Position numbers and translations under genes: made by a program
In this document: positions 14,908 through 22,607 of the stretch, piece after piece
How the letters are laid out: each line of letters begins with the position of its first letter
Position numbering within the stretch: position 1 is the stretch's first letter
Source: SIG607 sp045533195
GTDB lineage: Bacteria; Bacillota; Clostridia; Oscillospirales; Acutalibacteraceae
Reading direction: 5' to 3'
Assembly: GCA_045533195.1 (NCBI GenBank)
Contig: JAZSHI010000020.1
Coordinates: 1-54,737, forward strand
Length of the DNA: 54,737 bases
Notes under the pieces: model-generated
The model's database searches: none
What the model was told of the DNA's origin: nothing
What the model saw: only the letters and a program-made list of their open reading frames with translations

Positions 14908-16662
14908 TTAATAGTTGTACTTCTTACGTGCGGTGTAGGTAGTGTGGAGAGCTTCGTGAGCCTTGTGGCAGCCGTAAGACTCGAACCACTTGCCTTCGCC
15001 GTAGAGTTCTTTAATAATGGGAGACTCGTGAGACTTTCTTAAAGTCATAGCTTCATCCTGATCATAGAGAGCTTTAGCACGAACAGCCTTAAGGTCAACA
15101 GTATCACGAATGTACTGAGGCTGAATGGGCTGACCGCCGCCGTTTACGCAACCGCCGGGGCATCCCATAATTTCAATAAATGCCCAACCTTCAGGATTAC
15201 CTGCCTTAATCTTGTCCATAACCTCTTTAGCAGCCTGAGCGCCACTTGCAACAGCAACTTTAAGCTCTGTACCGCCAAGATTAACGGTAGCCTCTTTAAG
15301 TCCCTCGGTACCTCTTACTGCTTCAAGAGCAACAACGGTGTTGTCATCGCCTGTGAGCCAGTCATTAGCGGTACGTACAGCAGCTTCCATAACACCGCCG
15401 GTAGCACCAAAGATAACAGCAGCGCCTGTAGCAGTATCACCAAGAGGATTATCGAATTTTTCATCGGGAAGAGCGGTAAAGTTGATACCTGCTCTCTGAA
15501 TCATACGGGCAAGTTCTCTTGTAGTGATAGCAATATCAACATCGGGAAGACCTGCAGCATTTTCATCATCTCTGCCGATTTCAAACTTCTTAGCAGTACA
15601 GGGCATTACAGATACAACAACGATTCTGTTGGGGTCAATACCTGCTTTTTCAGCATAGTATGTCTTGATCATAGCGCCTGTCATCTGCTGAGGAGATTTA
15701 CAGCTGGAAAGATGGTCGATCATATTGGGATAGTAGTACTCACAGAACTTAACCCAGCCGGGAGAACAAGAAGTAATCATGGGGAGAACACCCTTATTCT
15801 TAATTCTGTCAACGAGCTCGTTAGCTTCTTCAACAATAGTAAGGTCAGCACCGAAGTTGGTGTCGAATACCTTGTCAAAGCCGAGTCTTCTGAGAGCAGA
15901 AACCATTTTGCCTTCAACATTAGTTCCGATAGGCATACCGAATGCTTCGCCGAGAGTAGCGCGGATTGCAGGAGCAACCTGAACTACAACGAACTTATCA
16001 GCATCGTTAAGAGCAGCCCAAACAGGAGCGGTATCGTCCTTTTCGGTAAGAGCGCCGGTAGGACAAACAGCAGTACACTGACCGCAAGAGATACAGGGAA
16101 CATCATTAAGGTCTTTCTTGAATGCGCAACCGATAGAGGTATCAATACCACGGTCATTAGCGCCGATAACACTTACATACTGTTCATCACAAACAGCAAC
16201 ACAACGACGGCAGAGAATACACTTGTTGTTATCTCTTACAAGGTGTGCAGAAGAAGTGTCAAGTTCATACTTAGGACGGAAGCCTTCAAAAGCGCCGCCG
16301 TCAACACCGTATTCCATACAGAGCTTCTGTAATTCGCAGTTGGTAGAACGAACACAGGAAAGACATCTCTTATCGTGTGTAGAAAGAATGAGTTCAAGAG
16401 TAGTCTTACGAGCCTTCTGAATCTTTTCGGTGTTAGTCTGGATTTCCATACCTTCAGCAACGGGATGAACACAAGCAGCAACAAGACCTCTTGCCCCTGT
16501 AGCTTCAACTACGCAAATACGACAAGCGCCGATTTCATTCTTTTCTTTCATAAAGCAAAGAGTAGGAATTTCTACTCCTGCAATTCTGGCAGCCTCAAGA
16601 ATAGTGGAGCCTTTCGGCACACTAACGGCAATACCGTTTACTTTAACATTAAGCATTTCCAT
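14908..16662 (-). CDS. hydA: [FeFe]-hydrogenase catalytic subunit HydA (HndD-type)
   Basis: A 584-residue multidomain hydrogenase that makes or consumes H2. In order: [2Fe-2S] domain (C36, C47, C50, C64), His-Cys3 cluster (H96, C100, C103, C109), two [4Fe-4S] clusters (C148-C158, C190-C200), then the H-cluster domain. L1 is TSCSPGW at 297-303, L2 is MPCTAKKFE with C355 and L3 is IMGCPGGCVNGGGQP near 500. A small-subunit-like segment ends the chain. With HydB and the thioredoxin-fold subunits it should form a soluble NAD(P)-linked, possibly electron-bifurcating, complex. L1 has Ser where many enzymes have the second Cys. GGAG lies 10 bases before the ATG. Confidence 0.95.
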   Translation of the reverse strand: MEMLNVKVNGIAVSVPKGSTILEAARIAGVEIPTLCFMKEKNEIGACRICVVEATGARGLVAACVHPVAEGMEIQTNTEKIQKARKTTLELILSTHDKRCLSCVRSTNCELQKLCMEYGVDGGAFEGFRPKYELDTSSAHLVRDNNKCILCRRCVAVCDEQYVSVIGANDRGIDTSIGCAFKKDLNDVPCISCGQCTAVCPTGALTEKDDTAPVWAALNDADKFVVVQVAPAIRATLGEAFGMPIGTNVEGKMVSALRRLGFDKVFDTNFGADLTIVEEANELVDRIKNKGVLPMITSCSPGWVKFCEYYYPNMIDHLSSCKSPQQMTGAMIKTYYAEKAGIDPNRIVVVSVMPCTAKKFEIGRDDENAAGLPDVDIAITTRELARMIQRAGINFTALPDEKFDNPLGDTATGAAVIFGATGGVMEAAVRTANDWLTGDDNTVVALEAVRGTEGLKEATVNLGGTELKVAVASGAQAAKEVMDKIKAGNPEGWAFIEIMGCPGGCVNGGGQPIQPQYIRDTVDLKAVRAKALYDQDEAMTLRKSHESPIIKELYGEGKWFESYGCHKAHEALHTTYTARKKYNY

Positions 16663-16680
16663 AATAATTAGGCTCCTTTC

Positions 16681-18498
16681 TTATTTCTTAGAGATTGCTT
16701 TGAACTTACATGTACCGATACAAGCGCCACATTTAACGCACTTATCAGTATCGATAACGAAGGAAGCAAGTTTGTGACCGGGAGCGATGTAATCGGTACG
16801 AGAAATAGCATCAGCAGGACACTGCTTAGCACACATACCGCAACCGATACATTTATCCTTGTCAATGTCAAATACAAGAAGGTTTTTACAGACGCCTGCA
16901 GGACACTTCTTATCAACAACGTGAGCAATATATTCATCACGGAAGAAGTTAAGAGTAGCAAGTACAGGGTTAGGAGCAGTCTGTCCAAGACCGCAGAGAG
17001 AGTTCTGCTTAATATAGTTGCAGAGTTCTTCAAGCTTATCAATATCTTCGAGAGTGCCCTTACCTTCGGTAATCTTATCGAGCATTTCAAGAAGTCTCTT
17101 TGTACCTACACGGCAAGGAGTGCACTTACCGCAAGACTCATCAACGGTAAACTCAAGGAAGAACTTAGCCATATCAACCATACAGGTATCTTCGTCCATT
17201 ACGATAAGACCGCCGGAACCCATCATACAGCCGATAGCAGTAAGGTTATCGTAGTCAACCTCGGTATCCATAAGACTTGCAGGGATACAACCACCGGAAG
17301 GACCGCCTGTCTGAGCGGCTTTGAACTTCTTACCATTGGGGATACCGCCGCCGATATCATAAATAATATGACGCAGCGTTGTACCCATAGGAATTTCTAC
17401 AAGACCGGTATTTTCGATGTTACCGCCGAGAGCAAATACCTTGGTACCCTTGCTCTTTTCTGTACCCATAGAAGCAAACCAGTCAGCGCCACGAAGGATA
17501 ATCTGAGGAATGTTAGCAAAGGTTTCAACGTTATTTTCGCAGGTAGGAGATTCATAAAGGCCCTTAACTGCAGGATAAGGAGGACGAGGACGGGGTTCGC
17601 CACGTTTACCTTCAATAGAAGCCATAAGAGCAGTTTCTTCACCGCAAACGAATGCACCGGCACCGAGACGGATGTGAAGGTCGAAATCAAATCCTGAACC
17701 GAAAATGTTTTTACCGAGTAGTCCGTATTCTCTTGCCTGAGCAATAGCAATACCAAGTCTTCTAACGGCGATAGGATACTCAGCACGAACGTAAACGTAA
17801 CCCTGAGTAGCGCCTACTGCATAACCGCAGATAGCCATAGCTTCAATAATACAGTGGGGGTCGCCTTCCAAAACGGAACGGTCCATAAATGCACCGGGGT
17901 CGCCTTCATCAGCGTTACAAACAACGTACTTCTGAGGAGCCTTGTTAGGAGCAGTAAGAGCCCATTTACGACCTGTGGGGAATCCACCGCCGCCACGGCC
18001 TCTGAGTCCGGAATCGGTAACAACCTGAATAACGTCTTCAGGAGTCATTTCGGTAAGAACCTTACCGAGAGCTGCGTAACCGTCCATACCGATGTATTCA
18101 TCAATATCTTCAGGATTGATTACACCGCAGTTACGGAGAACCACACGGTTCTGAGTTTTATAGAAAGCAGTATCGTTAAGAGAAAGATGGGCAATATCAT
18201 TTTCCTCTTGGGCACCGTCGGTATATACCAAACGTTCAACAATACGACCTTTAAGAAGATGTTCGCTAACGATTTCAGCAACATCCTCAGGGGTTACACG
18301 GCTGTAGAAGGTTCCTTCAGGATGAACTATTACTACAGGACCGAGTGCGCAAAGACCGAAACAACCGGTCTGCACAATCTTAATTTCTTCGGTAAGACCG
18401 TTCTTTTCGAGCTGCTCGGTAAAAGCCTGCTGAATAGACTGACTGCCCGAAGAGGTACATCCGGTACCGCCGCAAATAAGTACATGTGCGCGAATCAT
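16681..18498 (-). CDS. hydB: NuoF-like diaphorase subunit HydB (HndC-type)
   Basis: A 605-residue flavoprotein that transfers electrons between NAD(P)H and the hydrogenase. In order: N-terminal thioredoxin-fold [2Fe-2S] domain (about 1-90, LICGGTGCTSSGS and GCFGLCALGP); NuoF domain with FMN/NADH motifs RGRGGGGFPTGRKW, CNADEGDPGAFMDR and CGEETALMASIEG; the cluster ligands ESCGKCTPCR; and a C-terminal 2[4Fe-4S] ferredoxin (CIGCGMCAKQCP, CVKCGACIGTC). This domain order matches HydB of bifurcating hydrogenases. It sits 18 bases before hydA, with GGAGG before its ATG. Confidence 0.95.
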   Translation of the reverse strand: MIRAHVLICGGTGCTSSGSQSIQQAFTEQLEKNGLTEEIKIVQTGCFGLCALGPVVIVHPEGTFYSRVTPEDVAEIVSEHLLKGRIVERLVYTDGAQEENDIAHLSLNDTAFYKTQNRVVLRNCGVINPEDIDEYIGMDGYAALGKVLTEMTPEDVIQVVTDSGLRGRGGGGFPTGRKWALTAPNKAPQKYVVCNADEGDPGAFMDRSVLEGDPHCIIEAMAICGYAVGATQGYVYVRAEYPIAVRRLGIAIAQAREYGLLGKNIFGSGFDFDLHIRLGAGAFVCGEETALMASIEGKRGEPRPRPPYPAVKGLYESPTCENNVETFANIPQIILRGADWFASMGTEKSKGTKVFALGGNIENTGLVEIPMGTTLRHIIYDIGGGIPNGKKFKAAQTGGPSGGCIPASLMDTEVDYDNLTAIGCMMGSGGLIVMDEDTCMVDMAKFFLEFTVDESCGKCTPCRVGTKRLLEMLDKITEGKGTLEDIDKLEELCNYIKQNSLCGLGQTAPNPVLATLNFFRDEYIAHVVDKKCPAGVCKNLLVFDIDKDKCIGCGMCAKQCPADAISRTDYIAPGHKLASFVIDTDKCVKCGACIGTCKFKAISKK

Positions 18499-18518
18499 AA
18501 ATTATACCTCCAATTTAA

Positions 18519-18881
18519 TTATCCGTTCTGAGCAGTAAACTCAGCAACAACTTTGCCGCCCTTTAAGTGCTTCTCGATAACGGTAGCAACCTTATCAGCG
18601 GTCATATGAACATAAGTAACCTTTTCGCCGTTCTGATGAACCTCAACAATAGGTTCATACTGGCAAAGACCGATACAGCCGGTCTGAGAAACAGCAACCT
18701 TGTCATTAAGGCCTGCAGCGTTTACGCCTTCAACAAAAGCATTGAGAACAGGACGTGCGCCTGCAGCAATACCACAGGTAGCCATACCTACAACAACACG
18801 GATGTCGTCAACGCCTTCACGCATAACAACCTTATTCTTCATTTTGTCTCTGATTGCCTGCAATTCAGCTAAAGTTTTCAT
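18519..18881 (-). CDS. Thioredoxin-fold [2Fe-2S] protein, HndB-like
   Basis: A 120-residue ferredoxin-like protein. VGMATCGIAAGAR supplies the first Cys of the cluster site and SQTGCIGLCQYEP a CX3C pair, the signature of thioredoxin-like [2Fe-2S] proteins such as NADP-reducing hydrogenase subunit HndB. It resembles the N-terminal domain of the HydB encoded 20 bases downstream, so it probably adds an electron-entry or electron-exit site to the complex. AAGGAAGG precedes the start. Confidence 0.88.
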   Translation of the reverse strand: MKTLAELQAIRDKMKNKVVMREGVDDIRVVVGMATCGIAAGARPVLNAFVEGVNAAGLNDKVAVSQTGCIGLCQYEPIVEVHQNGEKVTYVHMTADKVATVIEKHLKGGKVVAEFTAQNG

Positions 18882-18903
18882 AAGTATCTTCCTTCCTTTG
18901 CTA

Positions 18904-19461
18904 TTATATTGATTCGGACTCGAGGTATTGTTCTTTTAAACTTTCCTCTATCCATTTAATAACTTCGTAACTGTCAAGAGGAACGTCCTCCAAAACAGTT
19001 CTTAACTCTCTTGTATCAAGTGATATTTCATAACCCGATATTGTATGACTGAATAGAAAATCATAGTCGGGATGGCCTTGTATAAGGGTGACTATCGTTG
19101 CCACAATATCACCAAGAGGAGTAAAATCTATATGGTCTTTATAAAACACAGCTGTAACCGTTGTGCCGTGATTAACAGCATCGTCTTTTTCGGAAACAGA
19201 TTCTATTTTCATACTGCCGCCTGTCATTTCGGCAGACATTTTAAGAAGCGGTAATCCAAGACCTACCTTACGTGTAGTACGTGTGGTATAAAAAGGATCG
19301 GTTACACCCTTTAATATCTCCTCGGTCATACCACAGCCGTCATCTCTGATAACAAGTGTTAACAGACCGTCTTGTTCCGAAATCAGAATTTCTATTAAAG
19401 CAGCCTTCGCCTTGACCGAATTTTCGGCAACATCAAGAATGTTAAGAGATAATTCTTTCAT
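18904..19461 (-). CDS. Stand-alone histidine-kinase-type ATPase domain protein
   Basis: A 185-residue GHKL ATP-binding protein with no dimerisation/phospho-acceptor domain or sensor. The N box is LNILDVAENSVKAKA, G1 is DDGCGM, F-box-like DPFYTTRTTRK follows and G2 is GLGLPLLKMSAEMTGG. About 70 C-terminal residues do not belong to the ATPase fold as I read it. It lies between the PHP gene and the HndB-like gene in the hydrogenase operon (4- and 22-base gaps). It could act as a phosphotransfer or protein-switch component; no target is visible. Confidence 0.85.
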   Translation of the reverse strand: MKELSLNILDVAENSVKAKAALIEILISEQDGLLTLVIRDDGCGMTEEILKGVTDPFYTTRTTRKVGLGLPLLKMSAEMTGGSMKIESVSEKDDAVNHGTTVTAVFYKDHIDFTPLGDIVATIVTLIQGHPDYDFLFSHTISGYEISLDTRELRTVLEDVPLDSYEVIKWIEESLKEQYLESESI

Positions 19462-19465
19462 AATG

Positions 19466-20191
19466 TCACCTCAACATTTCAAAGAGTTTGTGTCTGACAA
19501 TACTGCTGCTATAGGGAGTATCATCAATTTCCAACCAATCATTATCCTCTCTCATATCAGTAAGAAAATGAGTATCAGAGCCCACAAGAACTTTTTTACC
19601 CGAAAGGCTATACTTTTCGGTATATTCTTCCCTTTTACTTGCATCGTGAAATTCAACGCAGGAAAAAACGGGAGACTCAGGCATAACGCCTAAAGTAGCT
19701 ATTATACCGTTAGCCTGTCTGTCAATATGAGCAGGATAACAAATACCGTTATATTTATGAACAAGCTTTACTGCATCATCGATAGATAAAGCGGTAGCAA
19801 CAGGCAAAAAGTTATCCTCAACACCTATCACATTATCTTCTCCGTCCATAATCATTTGCTGACCAAATATATCAACACGATTAGGAAAAGGCGTTCTGTA
19901 GTCATCCAAGGCCTTATCAAATTGCATAGCTTCTTCAAGGAACTCAAACAAGCAAACAATGTGAATATCTTCGCTTGTTGTTAGCTCCATCCCAGCAATT
20001 GGGATAATACCGTTTCTCTTTGCCGCTTCAAAAAAAGCAGGACAGTTTTTACAGCTGTTATGGTCCGTAAGCGCCATAATGTTAATTCCGCAAATCGATG
20101 CCATACCGGCAAGATTATTAGGAGTATTATCATCATCGGCACAGGGAGATAAACAGGAATGTACGTGAAAATCGTAATAATAACGGCTCAT
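19466..20191 (-). CDS. PHP-domain phosphoesterase of the hydrogenase cluster
   Basis: A 241-residue PHP protein. The metal-binding FHVHSCLSPCADD is at 8-20, ALTDHNSCKNCPAF near 40, CYPAHIDRQANG in the middle and LVGSDTHFLTD toward the end, so all usual PHP ligand motifs are present. The family includes phosphatases and nucleotidases; the substrate is unknown. Its start overlaps the DRTGG gene stop by ATGA. It is unlike the HisJ-type protein at 14016 in length and motifs. Its position inside a hydrogenase operon suggests a signalling or cofactor role (inference). Confidence 0.85.
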   Translation of the reverse strand: MSRYYYDFHVHSCLSPCADDDNTPNNLAGMASICGINIMALTDHNSCKNCPAFFEAAKRNGIIPIAGMELTTSEDIHIVCLFEFLEEAMQFDKALDDYRTPFPNRVDIFGQQMIMDGEDNVIGVEDNFLPVATALSIDDAVKLVHKYNGICYPAHIDRQANGIIATLGVMPESPVFSCVEFHDASKREEYTEKYSLSGKKVLVGSDTHFLTDMREDNDWLEIDDTPYSSSIVRHKLFEMLR

Positions 20192-20514
20192 AAGCCTATC
20201 TCCGCCAGAATTTTAGCAGATTCATAAGAAGTTTTATCGGTAGATAGGATATTAATACCCTTTAAATTTGCCTGATTTAAAACATCAGCCTCCAATTTAA
20301 CACCTTCGGTTAAAACAACACAGGAAACATCAACCAGACTTGCAACAGCAATTACGTTGATATTAGACATAATTGTAAGCCAGATATTGTCACATTGTGC
20401 GCTGCTCATCACCCAGCTAAGCAAATCACCGATATATACACCGTTGATTTCTCTTTGGGGCTCAGGCATAGATATAGCTTTAAAACCGTAATCCAAAAGG
20501 GATGAAACCGTCAT
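20188..20514 (-). CDS. DRTGG-domain protein (second copy)
   Basis: A 108-residue single-domain protein resembling the DRTGG regulatory domain: an alpha/beta chain with IGDLLSWVMSSAQCDNIWLT, then INVIAVASLVDVSCVVLTEG. DRTGG domains occur in phosphotransacetylases and CBS-domain pyrophosphatases and are thought to bind a small ligand. It overlaps both neighbours (HydS-like at 20511-20514, PHP at 20188-20191), which argues for stoichiometric production. It is distantly like the DRTGG protein at 22230-22577. Confidence 0.72.
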   Translation of the reverse strand: MTVSSLLDYGFKAISMPEPQREINGVYIGDLLSWVMSSAQCDNIWLTIMSNINVIAVASLVDVSCVVLTEGVKLEADVLNQANLKGINILSTDKTSYESAKILAEIGL

Positions 20515-21773
20515 TCATCTTCACTCCACTTAATTTTACAAAGAATACAGTCCTTAACGTCAGCCTGACCTTTAATAACATCTTCAGCAAAGGCTCGGCA
20601 AGTGGGAGCGCCACAGGAACCGCAGTCAATACCCGGTAATGCCTTTCTCAGCTTTTGAATATCAGCCATCATTCTCATAGATTCAGCCATACTGTCACTG
20701 AGTCTGCTGATAGGCTTATATTCAGGCAGGTCATTAAAGAAGTATTCGTCAGGAATGTATCTTTTATCTTCCTTAGAAAGAAAATTTTGTGATACCGGTA
20801 AATAGCGTTTTAAACTATGAAGACGAGCTTTGGCAATAAATGGATTTTGCATTGTCATAGCACCGCCGACACATCCGCCGGTACAGGCATTAAGTTCAAT
20901 AAATTTAAGGGGTGGTATATTACCGTTTTCTATCTGGTCAAGAACACGGTTAACGTTCTCAATACCGTCAGCCGCAAGATAGCCTTCATTGAACACAGCG
21001 GTAGATTCGCCGCCGCTTGAAGCCCAACCGATACCTATCATACCGGACTCGGATAGAGCAAGTGGCTCTACATCCTGTTTCATTTCATTGATTAGTAAAA
21101 AGTAAATATCGCTTATGGAAACAACCTCGTCAACCTGACTCTTATAATCGGCGAAACCGTTTTTAACATAACTTGCCTTTGCAGGACAAGGAGATATAAA
21201 ACAAACGCCGATTTCTTCATCTTTAAACTCGGGGTGTTTCTGTTTAGCACGTTCTCTTGCGAGTCTTGCTGCAACCTCCATAGGCGGAAGCATACGCATA
21301 ACGTGCTCATTAAGGGACGGAAAACGAAGTCCTATTAGTCTGACTACGACCGGACAAGCAGAACTGATAACCGGCGTTTTAACACCGTCGGTTTTAAGAT
21401 ACTGACGGGTATAAGCCGATACAAGCTCAGCAGCCTTTGAAACCTCAAAAACATCATCAAAACCGATTTTCAAAAGTCCGTCAAGGACATAATCAACGTC
21501 TTCAAGATTTTCAAACTGACCGTAAAGAGACGGTGCAGGAAGCGCTATCTTCCATTTAAAACGTTCCATTGACTCAAGCTTTGAGCACACAGCTTTTTTA
21601 GCCTTATGCGGACAAACTCTTATGCACTCACCACAGTCAATACAACGTTCCTGATTAATAACAGCATGGCCGTTATGAATACGGATAGCTTCCGTAGGAC
21701 AACGTCTTAAACAAGTGGTACAGCCGGTACATTTATTAGGGTCCAGCTGAACGGAATGTTCATATGTGTACAT
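20511..21773 (-). CDS. hydS: HydS-like sensory [FeFe]-hydrogenase domain protein
   Basis: A 420-residue Fe-S protein. N-terminal 2[4Fe-4S] ferredoxin: C15/C18/C21/C25 and C44/C47/C50/C54. H-cluster domain: L1 is SSACP with Ala139 in the proton-relay position and Cys140 as ligand, L2 is SPCPAK with C196, and L3 is LNACTGGCVGG with C297 and C301. C-terminal CX2CX4CX16C [4Fe-4S] site: C384, C387, C392, C409. Ala in L1 and Asn for Met in L3 match Thermotoga HydS, a slow sensory enzyme. The PAS domain usual in group C is absent. I chose ATG 21773 (GGAG 10 bases upstream) over a TTG two codons earlier. Confidence 0.85.
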   Translation of the reverse strand: MYTYEHSVQLDPNKCTGCTTCLRRCPTEAIRIHNGHAVINQERCIDCGECIRVCPHKAKKAVCSKLESMERFKWKIALPAPSLYGQFENLEDVDYVLDGLLKIGFDDVFEVSKAAELVSAYTRQYLKTDGVKTPVISSACPVVVRLIGLRFPSLNEHVMRMLPPMEVAARLARERAKQKHPEFKDEEIGVCFISPCPAKASYVKNGFADYKSQVDEVVSISDIYFLLINEMKQDVEPLALSESGMIGIGWASSGGESTAVFNEGYLAADGIENVNRVLDQIENGNIPPLKFIELNACTGGCVGGAMTMQNPFIAKARLHSLKRYLPVSQNFLSKEDKRYIPDEYFFNDLPEYKPISRLSDSMAESMRMMADIQKLRKALPGIDCGSCGAPTCRAFAEDVIKGQADVKDCILCKIKWSEDE

Positions 21774-21802
21774 AGTCAAATAACTCCACTAATAATTTTA
21801 TT

Positions 21803-22228
21803 TCAGCAGAGATTTACTCTCATTGTAATGGTAGTTCCTTCACCTACAACCGTATTGATATCCATACTGTCGGTATATCGTTTCATATTAGGAAGTCCCA
21901 TTCCTGCGCCAAAGCCCAGAGAACGAATTCCGTCAGGCGCAGTAGAGAAACCCTCCTGCATAGCCTGTTCAACATTTTTTATACCGGGGCCTTTATCTTC
22001 AAGTACGATTTCAATATAGTCTTCTGTAACCTTGACAACAGCTTCGCCGCCTTTGGCATGAATAACCATATTAATTTCGCCTTCATACATAGCAATGGAT
22101 ACACGACGTATAATTTCAGAAGGAATACCCAGCTGACGCAGGTTCTTCTTAATTTGAACAGAAGCCTGACCAGCAGAAGTGAAATCGTCTCCGTCAACAT
22201 CAAAACGGAAAATAAGTTCGTCTGCCAT
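21803..22228 (-). CDS. RsbW/SpoIIAB-like ATP-binding protein
   Basis: A 141-residue GHKL ATPase of the anti-sigma-factor kinase type. YEGEINMVIHAKGG is the N box, EDKGPGI is G1 and GFGAGMGLPNMKRYTD is G2. RsbW-family proteins phosphorylate STAS antagonists and bind sigma factors, but no STAS, PP2C or sigma gene is adjacent. I chose the ATG at 22228, after GAAGGG and 1 base past the DRTGG stop; a longer frame reaches 22375 but runs through the DRTGG gene. It lies directly upstream of hydS. Confidence 0.87.
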   Translation of the reverse strand: MADELIFRFDVDGDDFTSAGQASVQIKKNLRQLGIPSEIIRRVSIAMYEGEINMVIHAKGGEAVVKVTEDYIEIVLEDKGPGIKNVEQAMQEGFSTAPDGIRSLGFGAGMGLPNMKRYTDSMDINTVVGEGTTITMRVNLC

Positions 22229-22229
22229 A

Positions 22230-22577
22230 TCAGCCCTTCTTTCCGATGAGTCCGCCCTGATAAAGCAATCCACAAGCATCATACATACGCTTAGAGGATG
22301 AAAGCAACACAATATTACTTTCTCTTGCAAGTTCGAGCATTTCTTCACTCGGTTTTTTAGAACGAACAAATACAATACATCTCATATCCATCATTTCTGC
22401 TGTACGGATAACCTGAGGGTTTACAAGTCCTGTAAGAAGTACTGCCTGATCCTTAACGTATGCAAGAACATCGCTCATCATATCGCTGCCGCAAGCAGAA
22501 TAAACGTGGCTGCCGATGAGTTCTTCACAGCATAAAACCTCAGCTTCAAGTATTTCTTTGATTGTACTTATTTTCAT
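22230..22577 (-). CDS. DRTGG-domain protein (first copy)
   Basis: A 115-residue single-domain protein with the DRTGG-like fold pattern: MKISTIKEILEAEVLC, then AYVKDQAVLLTGLVNPQVIR and MRCIVFVRSKKP. It may sense a nucleotide or other small ligand; this is by family and unproven. One base separates it from the RsbW-like gene, and 30 bases from the NuoE-like gene upstream. The second DRTGG gene lies on the other side of hydS. Confidence 0.78.
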   Translation of the reverse strand: MKISTIKEILEAEVLCCEELIGSHVYSACGSDMMSDVLAYVKDQAVLLTGLVNPQVIRTAEMMDMRCIVFVRSKKPSEEMLELARESNIVLLSSSKRMYDACGLLYQGGLIGKKG

Positions 22578-22607
22578 AACATTCGTTTTCCTTTAAGCAA
22601 ACAAGAA

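Noticed and set aside
16774..17697. Long antisense open frame opposite hydB (307 codons), plus similar frames opposite hydA
   Set aside because: The motifs of HydB and HydA on the minus strand are unambiguous. The antisense frames lack ribosome sites and family features and are a by-product of biased codon use in highly expressed genes.
18519..18881. Degenerate duplicate of hydB's N-terminus (pseudogene)
   Set aside because: The frame is intact with a good ribosome site and all four cluster Cys; HndB-like subunits of this size are normal in such operons.
21803..22375. Longer 190-codon version of the RsbW-like protein
   Set aside because: The extra 49 codons lie within the DRTGG gene in another frame. 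The shorter start has a ribosome site and yields a family-length protein.
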